From: a virus
Virus record (IMG/VR): IMGVR_UViG_3300033997_000092
Span: 186,001 to 250,000 of that record
DNA length: 64,000 bases
Reading direction: 5' to 3' (one strand)
The position numbers were made by a program, and so were the translations under genes. The notes below the pieces were generated by a model. It was given only the letters and a program-made list of their open reading frames with translations. It was not told where the DNA came from and did not search any database. Below, piece by piece: positions 44,468-52,126 of this stretch; position 1 is the first letter of the stretch; every line of letters starts with the position of its first letter.

Positions 44468-44926
44468 TTATCCTAATTTCTGTAATCCGAATGAAACTTT
44501 CTTGCCTGTTACTTCCAAACGTGGAATATCTACTTTGAGTTCACACACGTAGGTGCTAGTGCCGTAGTCCATTCCAATATCAATAGTGTCGATGTACACA
44601 CCAAGGTCACCACTTGCTGTACGGTCGGCTGCCGTTTGTATAACAGTTAAGATTTCGTCCCGTGTTATTGTGTCGAATGGCTCAAACAACAAGTCCATTA
44701 ACCTACGCACTCCCCACTCAGGTCTCCACCAGCGGCTGCCTCTTGGAGTAGATAGTAGCAACAAGAATTGTTGTACTTCTGCTTCGCCGTCATAAACAAA
44801 CTCGTCACCTTTCTTGCCAATATCAATATTGACATCACGGAATACATACGTTCCTTTATTCGTAGTTTCTTCCATTGACTCACGGGCAGCGACCTGTTGT
44901 TCATGCGTTTTAATAGTTCTGAACAT
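44468..44926 (-). CDS. Baseplate wedge protein, gp25/GpW-like
   Basis: 152 residues. The central pattern LLLLSTPRGSRWWRPEWGVRRLMDLLFEPFD (residues 56-85) matches the family's L-x-T-x-x-GE-R-x-x-x-P-x-x-G ... LFEP signature. A helix (TRDEILTVIQTAADR) and a C-terminal beta part (TYVCELKVDIPRLEVTGK) follow. gp25-like proteins link the first sheath ring to the wedge and are essential in contractile tails. Its start overlaps the PAAR gene's stop by one base, so the central-spike and wedge components are made together. Confidence 0.9.
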   Translation of the reverse strand: MFRTIKTHEQQVAARESMEETTNKGTYVFRDVNIDIGKKGDEFVYDGEAEVQQFLLLLSTPRGSRWWRPEWGVRRLMDLLFEPFDTITRDEILTVIQTAADRTASGDLGVYIDTIDIGMDYGTSTYVCELKVDIPRLEVTGKKVSFGLQKLG

Positions 44927-45216
44927 TACCCTGCTCCTACGTTGCTTGAACCACCCATCGAAGTATCTCCACAGGTAGTTTTATCTCCCATACGTGTGAC
45001 GCCACGTTTATTAACAAAAACTTTGGAAGAACCTGTTGCTGTAGGAACGTGACAGCTTCCATTACAGCAGTGTAGCTTGTATTTATCTCCAGTACGCACA
45101 GCAGGAAGACCGTTAACAAACACATTGTTACTGCCTTGAATTGCTGGTACAGGAGGAAAGCAAGGACTGTGTCCCATCGTCATGTCAGGTCCTTTACGGA
45201 TGACTGGTTTACCCAT
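44926..45216 (-). CDS. PAAR-domain spike-tip protein
   Basis: 96 residues: MGKPVIRKGPDMTMGHSPCFPP begins the PAAR fold. Repeats of the type N-x-V-F-V-N-G-L-P-A-V-R-x-G-D (residues 32-46) and S-x-V-F-V-N-K-R-G-V-T-R-M-G-D (about 64-78) follow. Cys and His residues (HCCNGSCHVP, TTCGD) are placed for metal binding at the tip. PAAR proteins sharpen the central spike that pierces the host envelope. It is the first gene of the minus-strand block; GAGG precedes ATG 45216. Confidence 0.92.
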   Translation of the reverse strand: MGKPVIRKGPDMTMGHSPCFPPVPAIQGSNNVFVNGLPAVRTGDKYKLHCCNGSCHVPTATGSSKVFVNKRGVTRMGDKTTCGDTSMGGSSNVGAG

Positions 45217-45234
45217 GATCTTAGCCTCGGTTTT

Positions 45235-45276
45235 CTGTAAATATAAACTAAATTAGCAACTAGGAGGTATTTACAG
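45235..45276. promoter_or_regulatory. Divergent control region with 9-bp inverted repeat
   Basis: The 60 bases between the PAAR gene and the right-hand operon are A+T-rich and contain CTGTAAATA (45235-45243) and its exact inverse TATTTACAG (45268-45276), 24 bases apart. The right arm touches the ATG of the 25-residue gene, and the AGGAGG ribosome site lies in the loop. It could act as a DNA operator for both strands or as an RNA hairpin that hides the start. CTGTAAAT also precedes the genes at 47872 and 48348. No clear -35/-10 pair was found here. Confidence 0.5.
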
Positions 45277-45354
45277 ATGGCTAAGGTGCTGGCTAAGATA
45301 ATCAAGGTAACTAAAATCCCCTGCTTCCCAATGTCCTGGAGTCGAATATGGTAG
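45277..45354 (+). CDS. 25-residue small protein or leader peptide before RNase H
   Basis: ATG 45277 follows an ideal AGGAGG by nine bases. The product (MAKVLAKIIKVTKIPCFPMS plus five more residues) is basic and amphipathic. Its stop codon (TAG 45352-45354) overlaps the start of the RNase H gene by seven bases, an arrangement typical of translational coupling. It may be a true small protein or only a leader that delivers ribosomes to RNase H. Sits at the start of the operon, inside the inverted repeat region. Confidence 0.6.
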   Translation: MAKVLAKIIKVTKIPCFPMSWSRIW

Positions 45355-45884
45355 AAGTTCATGCGTACACCGACGGTTCATGTATCAACAATCCGGGACC
45401 AGGCGGCATAGGCATCCACATGAGGAAGCCCGCTACAAAAAAGAAGAAGAAAATCAGCCTACCGTTCGGTTATACGACAAACAATGAAATGGAATTGATG
45501 GCTATATTGATCGCACTTATATCATTAAAGCCTGGAAAGTTTGTTACAGTGTTCTCCGACAGTGAATATTCTATAAATTGTCTGTGTTTGTGGCACCACG
45601 GTTGGGCAGCAAACGGTTGGCGTAAACCAGAACACAACAAAAAGCTGATACAAACCATAGTCAAGTGCTTTTACTTTCATCGTGTAGAGTTTGTTAAAGT
45701 CAAAGCTCACTCAGGAATCAAGTACAACGAGAGTGCAGATGCTTTGGCTAGACAGGGCAGCGCTATCGCCCAAAAGAAGCGAAACAGTCCTGATTGTTTT
45801 ACGTTAGAGCAGTGCCTACAGCAAGCTGAATTGTACTTTAAGAAATATGCAGGCTTCAAAGCACCAAACATAATAACAGCATAA
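45348..45884 (+). CDS. Ribonuclease HI
   Basis: 178 residues. Degrades RNA in RNA-DNA hybrids, e.g. primers. Catalytic residues of the DEDD set are visible: D9 in YTDGS, E49 in TNNEMEL, D71 in FSDSEY and D131 in NESADALAR, with the flexible-loop H121 in KAHSG. A short basic insertion (KKKKK, residues 31-35) follows the first strand. The C-terminal ~40 residues extend beyond the usual ~155 and are basic. GGAG lies six bases before ATG 45348. First enzyme of the right-hand operon; complements the flap exonuclease at the left end of the window. Confidence 0.93.
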   Translation: MVEVHAYTDGSCINNPGPGGIGIHMRKPATKKKKKISLPFGYTTNNEMELMAILIALISLKPGKFVTVFSDSEYSINCLCLWHHGWAANGWRKPEHNKKLIQTIVKCFYFHRVEFVKVKAHSGIKYNESADALARQGSAIAQKKRNSPDCFTLEQCLQQAELYFKKYAGFKAPNIITA

Positions 45885-45932
45885 CACTAATTTAATCTAG
45901 TACAATTAACCAGTACGACCAGGAGAATTATT

Positions 45933-47033
45933 ATGTCTGGAATTAACTTCCAACCAACTTTCATCGTACAATTGGGTGCGAATTCAAGCCAACACCGTGT
46001 TGTAGTAAGCGCACCAAGCAAAGGCGCTCCATTTACTATAGCTGCAGGTGACGGTACTACTAACGGCCGTGTATTTGCTCCACAAGTAGGCGAAGATCAG
46101 TGGGACGCAGAACGTGTCGCATTGTTAGAAGCTCACCTTAATGCAGCGCTGCCTGGAATCCTGAACAATGTGGATTTATCTAAAGCTGGTGCGGCCGACC
46201 ACGTAAACCTTATGCTGCGTGGTGTAGCTCAGTCTTACATGGAAACAACCTTGTTTGACGACAGTGTTGATGATTTGCAGCAAATTGGCGATACTGCTAT
46301 GACTGAAATCGCTAAGCTGTCCAAGCAAAACAATCCTCCTAAGCGTGGACCAGGTTATCCAATTGACCCAGTGGATCCAGAAGAGCCTATCTTTGAAGAA
46401 GGTGAGTTGGCTGTCACTATTATGTCTGCACTGTCTGCCCAGTTCTTGCAGGCTAACGGTACGTTGTTTGTGGGCTCTGGTATCCCAGGCAGCAAGTATA
46501 ATATTGTCAGCAACGACTTGTTAGAAATCGGCATGACTGCACACCGTCGTGGACAGTGGGACACAGGCCGTACATGGGACGAAGATGAAATCAACCTGGA
46601 TTTAGCTACTACTGTTCCTGCTGATCGCTGGAACGTAAGCTGGTCAATCGGTTTGAAAAATCCTGAAGTTGAACTTATTACTGACCTGTTCGACATCGAA
46701 TTTATCATGGGCCTGCGTAACGACGGTACTCTGGCTGAAGGCGAATCAATTGTTTATCAACTGGAATACAATCCAGAAAACACTGCGCCGAATAGCCCAT
46801 ACGTGTTTACTGAAACAACAGGTATTATCAACAGTATCGTAGATAGCCGTGGTGATGCGGAACTGCGCTGTGTGCAGAACAGTAGCTCCCTGCACTGGGT
46901 TAAATCTTCGTTGATTCCTCCTCTGGCTGCCGACGCTCCTGTTGAAGGTATCTATGCTGCTCAAATCCGCGCTACCAACAAGCAGACTGGTACCGTGCTG
47001 ATCAACACCTTGACTGTATCTGCTATGGTGTAA
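45933..47033 (+). CDS. Unknown beta-rich protein, 366 aa, possibly structural
   Basis: AGGAG precedes ATG 45933. The N-terminal ~130 residues are mixed (FQPTFIVQLGANSSQHRVVVSA ... helices). A proline-rich linker (RGPGYPIDPVDPEEPIF, near 140-155) leads into a beta-sandwich C-terminal domain with evenly spaced strands (WNVSWSIGLKNPEVELI, SIVYQLEYNPEN, AELRCVQNSSSLHWV). No catalytic motif, signal or membrane segment. It resembles a virion decoration or fibre protein in composition although it is encoded among enzymes. No family recognised. Confidence 0.75.
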   Translation: MSGINFQPTFIVQLGANSSQHRVVVSAPSKGAPFTIAAGDGTTNGRVFAPQVGEDQWDAERVALLEAHLNAALPGILNNVDLSKAGAADHVNLMLRGVAQSYMETTLFDDSVDDLQQIGDTAMTEIAKLSKQNNPPKRGPGYPIDPVDPEEPIFEEGELAVTIMSALSAQFLQANGTLFVGSGIPGSKYNIVSNDLLEIGMTAHRRGQWDTGRTWDEDEINLDLATTVPADRWNVSWSIGLKNPEVELITDLFDIEFIMGLRNDGTLAEGESIVYQLEYNPENTAPNSPYVFTETTGIINSIVDSRGDAELRCVQNSSSLHWVKSSLIPPLAADAPVEGIYAAQIRATNKQTGTVLINTLTVSAMV

Positions 47034-47048
47034 CACAGGAGTCCTGGC

Positions 47049-47336
47049 ATGAGAATTTTTGTTAGCTTGAGTGCTGAACAGTTTTCTGTTACATTGCGTG
47101 AAGACGCAGGTATGTCAACAGCACAAATCCGTGAAAAGATTGATGCTATAAACAAGGAAACTAAATCGAATGCCAGGATAACTTCTATGGCAAAGTCAAT
47201 TGCCAGTGTTCCCAAGCAGTTTACTATAACAGGCACTAAACGCGATGTAGTGTTTGTTGCCGCTGGCTGGTACGATACCGATCCAGATGAACATCAGTTG
47301 AGCCAAGACTGGAATCTGGATTTCCTTAAAAGTTAA
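47049..47336 (+). CDS. Small unknown protein with MRIFVSLS start, 95 aa
   Basis: Shares its first eight residues, MRIFVSLS, with the next gene, and the DNA behind them is also similar, pointing to a duplicated beginning. Otherwise helical and basic in the middle (AQIREKIDAINKETKSNARI), ending in a strand and an acidic tail. CAGGAG precedes ATG 47049. No known domain. The shared N-terminus may be a common beta strand or interaction tag; unproven. Confidence 0.7.
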   Translation: MRIFVSLSAEQFSVTLREDAGMSTAQIREKIDAINKETKSNARITSMAKSIASVPKQFTITGTKRDVVFVAAGWYDTDPDEHQLSQDWNLDFLKS

Positions 47337-47346
47337 GGAGCGCACT

Positions 47347-47766
47347 ATGCGTATTTTTGTTAGTTTGAGTAAGGCGGACGTGGCGCTCAAACCTGTTACG
47401 GGTCCAGGTCTTCCTTATGCAGATTTCGAGGATAGATTACTATACGGAGATCCTAAGGATAGCGCTAAATACTTATCTAAATACTTTTCTCTGCCTGTTC
47501 AAGGCGCGGATCAGTTTGATGACGGTAACTCTTTTGCTGGTTGCTGGCTTGAAATTTTAAGTGAAGGTAAGATAAGAACTTTTGCTTTGGTTGTCAAAGA
47601 CGCAAGCATATCAGAAACAGTTAAGTTTTCAGGAGCCAAGAACGTAATCTTATTTGAAGTTGAAGATAAGAAACAGTTGTACTTAGGTAAACCTGTTGTC
47701 ATAGGTAAAGCTTATACTGCCAATCGTGTAGATCCACTGATGTATACACTTAAAAATTTTGTGTGA
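47347..47766 (+). CDS. Small unknown protein with MRIFVSLS start, 139 aa
   Basis: Paired with the upstream gene through the identical start MRIFVSLS. The sequence (GPGLPYADFEDRLLYGDPKDSAKYLSKYF ... FDDGNSFAGCWLEIL ... VKFSGAKNVILFEVEDKKQ) looks like a compact alpha/beta protein of unknown family. A reminiscence of phage or mobile ADP-ribosyl-type folds is too weak to assign. AAGGAG precedes ATG 47347. A strong terminator follows 14 bases after the stop. Confidence 0.7.
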   Translation: MRIFVSLSKADVALKPVTGPGLPYADFEDRLLYGDPKDSAKYLSKYFSLPVQGADQFDDGNSFAGCWLEILSEGKIRTFALVVKDASISETVKFSGAKNVILFEVEDKKQLYLGKPVVIGKAYTANRVDPLMYTLKNFV

Positions 47767-47780
47767 ACCACTTTACTGCA

Positions 47781-47815
47781 AAAACCCACCTCAGCAATGT
47801 CGTGGGTTTTTTTTT
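47781..47815 (+). terminator. Rho-independent terminator
   Basis: AAAACCCAC and GTGGGTTTT form a 9-bp perfect stem around a 12-base loop, followed by an unbroken T-run to 47815. It ends the RNase H - 47766 transcript; the next gene therefore needs its own promoter. Confidence 0.9.
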
Positions 47816-47871
47816 GGTCTCCAAACAGCTTAAAACACATGATACTGTAAATCAAGTGTAGGAGGAACATT

Positions 47872-48312
47872 ATGATTCAACATGCAAATTTACGTGATAT
47901 TTTACAACTGCCCTCAGGTCCACTAAAAGAACTGTTTATCAGTCCACATGATAAATTCCGCACAATGAATTGCCGTACTGTGGAATGCAGTTTTGAGTAT
48001 CTGCCACTAACACCGTACACTCAGGCATTTGCTGAATCCATCTGCGCTTACCTAAACAAGAAATTTGTTGATGGACGTATTCATAAATTCGATGCCGATG
48101 ATTTCTGTGCTGTCCACGAAGATACAGCCTATCCTTACTCCCACACGATCATAGTGTGCTTGGACAAAGACGAAGATGACAGGCTTGTGATCAACGACAC
48201 TATTGTCCGGGAATACGAAGGCTCAGTTTACGTGATGCCTCCGTTGACTAGCCACGGTATAGCTAAAGGCAAAAGTTCGCGCATTTCATTCATTATCTGG
48301 GCTAACCAGTAA
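47872..48312 (+). CDS. Possible 2OG-Fe(II) oxygenase, 146 aa
   Basis: Pattern of the double-stranded beta-helix dioxygenases: H82-E-D84 as the first two iron ligands, a strand HTIIVCLDKD, a turn, then EGSVYVMPP with H128 (LTSHGI) as third ligand and R137 in KSSRISFIIW as 2-oxoglutarate-binding arginine. This matches HxD...H...R spacing (H to H 46 residues) of small phage prolyl-hydroxylase-like enzymes, although the usual GG-x-L strand is absent. The substrate is unknown; phage members act on proteins, nucleotides or modified bases. AGGAGG precedes ATG 47872, and CTGTAAAT lies 19 bases upstream. Confidence 0.62.
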   Translation: MIQHANLRDILQLPSGPLKELFISPHDKFRTMNCRTVECSFEYLPLTPYTQAFAESICAYLNKKFVDGRIHKFDADDFCAVHEDTAYPYSHTIIVCLDKDEDDRLVINDTIVREYEGSVYVMPPLTSHGIAKGKSSRISFIIWANQ

Positions 48313-48347
48313 CTGTAAATAATACTTGTTAACAACGGAGATTTATT

Positions 48348-48866
48348 ATGCAACCTAATACTACTGGCGTTCCACAAATAGGCAACGTACTGTTCGCACA
48401 CAACTTCTACCAACACATCCAAGTACGTACCTGTGTGCGTTTGGTAATGCTGGATTACGAAAATGACCGTGTTGAAATATCAGCACTGTATCATCGTGAA
48501 CCTGAGTATCCACCACAGGCATACATTGAGATCGCTGTTGGTGTGGACAGCTCTGGCCCTATGCTCGTACACAACGAATTCTTTTTGACTAAACTGGAAG
48601 AATCTGGTGCAGTTAAAATGCCCGCTGACTTCAATATCGACACTATGATTCCTTATATCAAGAGTCGCATTGAAAACTTTGACAACAATCCAGACCATTC
48701 AGATTTGCTAGAGCTGGATTATGACGATTTGGAACGTGACATCAACAATCACATTGCTAATGAAATTCCAGCGTTGCGTGAAGTAACTGAGCGTCTGGTA
48801 GACCTGTGTATTAAGTCATACCGTGCACAGATGGATTGTATGCAGGCCGATGGTCTGGTAGTGTAG
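48348..48866 (+). CDS. Unknown acidic protein, 172 aa
   Basis: No family recognised. The first ~90 residues are beta-prone (VRTCVRLVMLDYENDRVEISALY, AYIEIAVGVDSSGPMLV) and the rest helical and acidic (DNNPDHSDLLELDYDDLERDINNHIANEI). CGGAG precedes ATG 48348. It is directly followed by thymidylate synthase, ten bases away, so it may be produced with it. No signal, membrane segment or catalytic motif. Confidence 0.72.
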   Translation: MQPNTTGVPQIGNVLFAHNFYQHIQVRTCVRLVMLDYENDRVEISALYHREPEYPPQAYIEIAVGVDSSGPMLVHNEFFLTKLEESGAVKMPADFNIDTMIPYIKSRIENFDNNPDHSDLLELDYDDLERDINNHIANEIPALREVTERLVDLCIKSYRAQMDCMQADGLVV

Positions 48867-48875
48867 GAGAATACA

Positions 48876-50072
48876 ATGAATTTTCAACAATCGAATCCTA
48901 TTATCATCGGCGGCGATACTGAATTCAATGAAGTAAACTGGCTCGATAACAGCTATATCATGGCAGCCGACCGTATTATGGTGGAAGGCGTTCGTAGTGG
49001 TAATCGCACAGGCGTAAACACTTACAAAGTATTCGGCCACTTTATCAATACTAACTTGATGGAAGGCTACCCTCTGCTTACAACAAAGCAAGTATTCACC
49101 CGTCCTATGTTCCATGAACTGATTTGGATGTTGAACGGTGAAACAAATATTCAATACTTGCTGGACAATGATGTACATATTTGGGACGGCTGGGCTAACA
49201 CTAACGGTGACTTAGGTCCTGTATACGGTGAACAGTGGCGTAATCGTGAAGACACTCAGATCCTGATGCGTAACGACCCGTACTACGAACAACGCCTGTC
49301 GTACTATGAAAGCAACGGCTACACAAACGTAGCTACCAACCCAACGCTGGATGTGTACAGCCGTCGCATTGACCAAATTCAGGTAGCATTGGATCGTTTA
49401 AAAACAAACCCAGACTGCCGCCGCATTATCGTAGATGCGTGGAATCCTGGTCTGCTGCCTACAGACGAGCATCCAACAAAACAAGCTGAACAGGGCCGTC
49501 AAGCATTACCTGCATGTCATGCGTTCTTCCAATTCGGCTCCAGTGAACATCATCGTAACGATATTACTATCGATGACTTAGGCATACTGAACATCTATCG
49601 TGTAGGCAACAAAGTCTATATGAGCGGTGTTGAAATTGATGTCCAGTTGTCTGATGTTGAGCAAATGGATGAAGTAGGTCTGTTGCAGCTTATCCGCCGC
49701 TACAAAGATAGCCGTGTTCCATTTAAGCGTATGTTAGATACTCACCTGCACTTGCGTAGTAGTGATGTGTTCTTGGGTCTGCCGTTTAATATCAGTTCCT
49801 ACGCTGCTTTGTCTGGTTTGTTCTGTGCTGTTCTTGGTATGATACCCCGCGGTCTGACACTCAGCTTTGGTGACATGCACATTTATAGCAACCACGTTGA
49901 GCCTTTGCAGAAGCAAGCGAATAACTTGGAAAACACTAAGTACCCACCAAAGCTTGTAACTATTGGTGTTGGTCCTGAGCAAAACGCCGATTTGAAGAAC
50001 CTCAGCATTGATTGTTTCCGTGTGTTGCAATACAGTCACTGTGGTAAAATCACAGCCGACGTGGCCGTGTAA
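48876..50072 (+). CDS. Thymidylate synthase-family enzyme with large insertions, 398 aa
   Basis: Converts dUMP to dTMP with methylene-tetrahydrofolate. Visible: R44-T-G (phosphate loop), LLTTK, FHELIWML, GPVYGEQWR, D180-C-R-R (phosphate arginines), catalytic C214 in ALPACHAFFQF, and R294-SSDVFLGLPFN305. N305 is the residue that selects dUMP over dCMP, so a dCMP hydroxymethylase is unlikely; a dUMP hydroxymethylase cannot be excluded. The gene is ~130 residues longer than usual. Extra segments lie near 125-160, near 195-210, and about 60 residues between the catalytic loop and the LHLRSSD strand. Confidence 0.92.
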   Translation: MNFQQSNPIIIGGDTEFNEVNWLDNSYIMAADRIMVEGVRSGNRTGVNTYKVFGHFINTNLMEGYPLLTTKQVFTRPMFHELIWMLNGETNIQYLLDNDVHIWDGWANTNGDLGPVYGEQWRNREDTQILMRNDPYYEQRLSYYESNGYTNVATNPTLDVYSRRIDQIQVALDRLKTNPDCRRIIVDAWNPGLLPTDEHPTKQAEQGRQALPACHAFFQFGSSEHHRNDITIDDLGILNIYRVGNKVYMSGVEIDVQLSDVEQMDEVGLLQLIRRYKDSRVPFKRMLDTHLHLRSSDVFLGLPFNISSYAALSGLFCAVLGMIPRGLTLSFGDMHIYSNHVEPLQKQANNLENTKYPPKLVTIGVGPEQNADLKNLSIDCFRVLQYSHCGKITADVAV

Positions 50073-50081
50073 GGTACAACT

Positions 50082-50882
50082 ATGGAACAGTTAAAAACAT
50101 CATTTGATTTTGTTGAAGATGACCAAAGGCCTGTAACACAGGTTGTAGCTGATTGGACAGACTTAATTGCAAAGTCCGTTAAAGAAGACCTTGTTGTGCT
50201 GCATGAAGGTCAGTGGTTCGACCCAAATATCATGGCAACTGCCGATGAATACACTATGCACATCCTGGTACTTACAGGCAAGCTGTGGCCAACGCACGTA
50301 ATTGTCAACCATGTGTCTGTTAAAGCAGATTCAGACGAAGACAGTGCTTGGAAAGACACGGCACCTGCTCCTGTACTCCACAATGAGCTTAGCTGGTTAC
50401 GTGGTATTTTGCCTACGCTGCGTGGTAACGTCAAGTCCCGTGTCCGTTGTAGTTTACGTGCGTTAGAACTTGCGTTACCTCACATCAATAAAGGCAACTA
50501 CATTCTGCAACGTGAATTCTTTGCCGAGGTAGGTCGCCTTACTCGTTTGGTTATCAATTGGAAGAATAAACAGGGTAATTACAACGATGTACTGAAACAG
50601 CGTTTCCTATATCTCGATGCAGCTATGCAGAAGTTAACTGGTAAATCGGCTGACCGTATGCGTATGTCCTTGTACTATGCCCACGACCAGAAGCACAAAG
50701 CTGTTGTTGGTCGCGCAGTAAAAGCTTGGATTGAAGGTGGCCTCAATCAACCACTTTGGTTTCCTCCTGCAGGAACTGATAAAGGTAAGTTGAACAGTGA
50801 CGGAACCATCGACGTATCGTTCAGATTCAATCCTGATTATGGAAAAATAACAGATGTCGAAACAGATGCTGGTTCAAGCTAA
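50082..50882 (+). CDS. Unknown protein, 266 aa
   Basis: No family recognised. The first ~80 residues are mixed alpha/beta. A conserved-looking helical centre (ELSWLRGILPTLRGNVKSRVRCSLRALELALPHINKG) is rich in R and L, and the C-terminus has aromatic strands (GLNQPLWFPPAG, VSFRFNPDYG). The end overlaps the next gene by 29 bases. Possibly nucleic-acid binding because of the basic central helix, but no motif proves this. Follows thymidylate synthase by nine bases. Confidence 0.72.
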   Translation: MEQLKTSFDFVEDDQRPVTQVVADWTDLIAKSVKEDLVVLHEGQWFDPNIMATADEYTMHILVLTGKLWPTHVIVNHVSVKADSDEDSAWKDTAPAPVLHNELSWLRGILPTLRGNVKSRVRCSLRALELALPHINKGNYILQREFFAEVGRLTRLVINWKNKQGNYNDVLKQRFLYLDAAMQKLTGKSADRMRMSLYYAHDQKHKAVVGRAVKAWIEGGLNQPLWFPPAGTDKGKLNSDGTIDVSFRFNPDYGKITDVETDAGSS

Positions 50883-51282
50883 ATCTAAGGCCTTTCTCCA
50901 CAGAGTGGTCAAAAGCAAGTTTATTGAAGTTGCCGATAAAGCAGCAGAGGATATTCTTACACGGCGCGCTTATGCCTATATTATATCCTATTCACCGAAG
51001 CTTGAACCAACAAGTGGTTACATGACGTTAGTTCACATTCTATCTGTCATACGTCCAGGTAACATTCCAAAACCAGGAACTTTACCTACAGGTGAATACA
51101 GTTTCGTATTAGATTCAGTTGTAGTGTCCTTGAACGAGGCTGGCAAGGCTCGTATGGCCAAGTTTGGCATTGTTTCATTCAAGGACGAAGACTACGACCT
51201 AGAAGATTTTGTCGAAGCCGTATCTTTGACAGGCAACTTGGAAAACATTGATGATAAGTCTGACGAACAAAGCTCAGCTTAA
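50854..51282 (+). CDS. Unknown small basic/acidic protein, 142 aa
   Basis: Starts 29 bases inside the upstream gene with a GGA-type ribosome site. N-terminal half basic (KQMLVQAKSKAFLHRVVKSK) and C-terminal tail acidic (DEDYDLEDFVEAVSL ... DDKSDEQSSA). A central segment (GYMTLVHILSVIRPGNIPKPG) is hydrophobic but too short and broken for a membrane helix. No known family. The start of the following gene lies inside its last codons. Confidence 0.68.
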   Translation: MSKQMLVQAKSKAFLHRVVKSKFIEVADKAAEDILTRRAYAYIISYSPKLEPTSGYMTLVHILSVIRPGNIPKPGTLPTGEYSFVLDSVVVSLNEAGKARMAKFGIVSFKDEDYDLEDFVEAVSLTGNLENIDDKSDEQSSA

Positions 51283-52123
51283 ATTGATGAAGAAGAGGTC
51301 GTATGCTTCGGTTGAAGAAATCTCTGACTTAACTGGACAGACACTGACAACCGAAGCCTACTGCGACGATGTCCCTGATTTGGATGCTACCGTTCTAGTG
51401 TGTCCAAAGGGGGATCGTCTGCGCCCACGTTACTTCGGAATCTTTTCAGCTAGAAAGAACATTAAAGGTGACTACGTTATTTCTGTTGAGCAGGCCCTTA
51501 GTCGGATGAATGCCGATAGCTTCAATTTGATATTTGCCAAGCCGGCAATACAATCAAGCGAACGCGACAGGCTCCTAACTCTATATGAGAAACAATTAAG
51601 GGCGCATGAAAAACATGCCAATGGGAAAGGACTTGGAGTACCTATACCAAAAGCCAGCCCAGAAGAAATAATGAAAGCAATGGAAGAACTTGAAGAACGT
51701 CCTGACGCTAACTATGGCAGATGTACAATCATTTCTCCTAACATGCTACAGCAGCCAGACAAACTGCGTCTGCTGTTTGAGACAATAAAATTGCCTTTTA
51801 ATTGGGGCCGTTCCTATTTTATGACGCCCTCAATTTACCGTGAGTTTTTGTGTAAGAACATCAAGTGGATATTAGAGACTATGGATATTTCCATACGTCA
51901 TTACGATGGCCGTCCTTGTGTACGCATAAAGAAAATGCACAGCAAGATATTCGCAGGTTATATTCATTCGATGTGCGAGAATAACCGAAAGCAAGTAGTC
52001 TTGTCTGGTAAAGAAATATGCCAAGTCATATCAAATACCTGGGGCATCGATTGCAGGCTTCCTGAAATTGAATCTCTTTGGTCAGTGTCTGTGATCAAAC
52101 GAACAAAGAAAAAGAAGGATTGA
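51251..52123 (+). CDS. Unknown basic protein, 290 aa
   Basis: The ATG at 51251, within the preceding gene and behind GGAAA, was chosen; an internal ATG at 51287 has no ribosome site. The N-terminus is basic (KAQLKLMKKRSYASVEEISDLTG), with SVEEISDLTG looking like a short helix-turn-helix-type element, and the C-terminus ends in KRTKKKKD. Cys, Trp and basic residues cluster in the second half (SIRHYDGRPCVRIKKMHSKIF). DNA or RNA binding is plausible but no family was recognised. The next gene starts three bases after the stop. Confidence 0.7.
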   Translation: MISLTNKAQLKLMKKRSYASVEEISDLTGQTLTTEAYCDDVPDLDATVLVCPKGDRLRPRYFGIFSARKNIKGDYVISVEQALSRMNADSFNLIFAKPAIQSSERDRLLTLYEKQLRAHEKHANGKGLGVPIPKASPEEIMKAMEELEERPDANYGRCTIISPNMLQQPDKLRLLFETIKLPFNWGRSYFMTPSIYREFLCKNIKWILETMDISIRHYDGRPCVRIKKMHSKIFAGYIHSMCENNRKQVVLSGKEICQVISNTWGIDCRLPEIESLWSVSVIKRTKKKKD

Positions 52124-52126
52124 ACT

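Noticed and set aside
45901-45906. TACAAT as a -10 box before the gene at 45933
   Set aside because: No acceptable -35 box at 16-18 bases upstream; too weak to list as a promoter.
48876-50072. dCMP hydroxymethylase instead of thymidylate synthase
   Set aside because: The substrate-selecting position in LGLPFN is Asn (N305), as in dUMP-using enzymes, not Asp.
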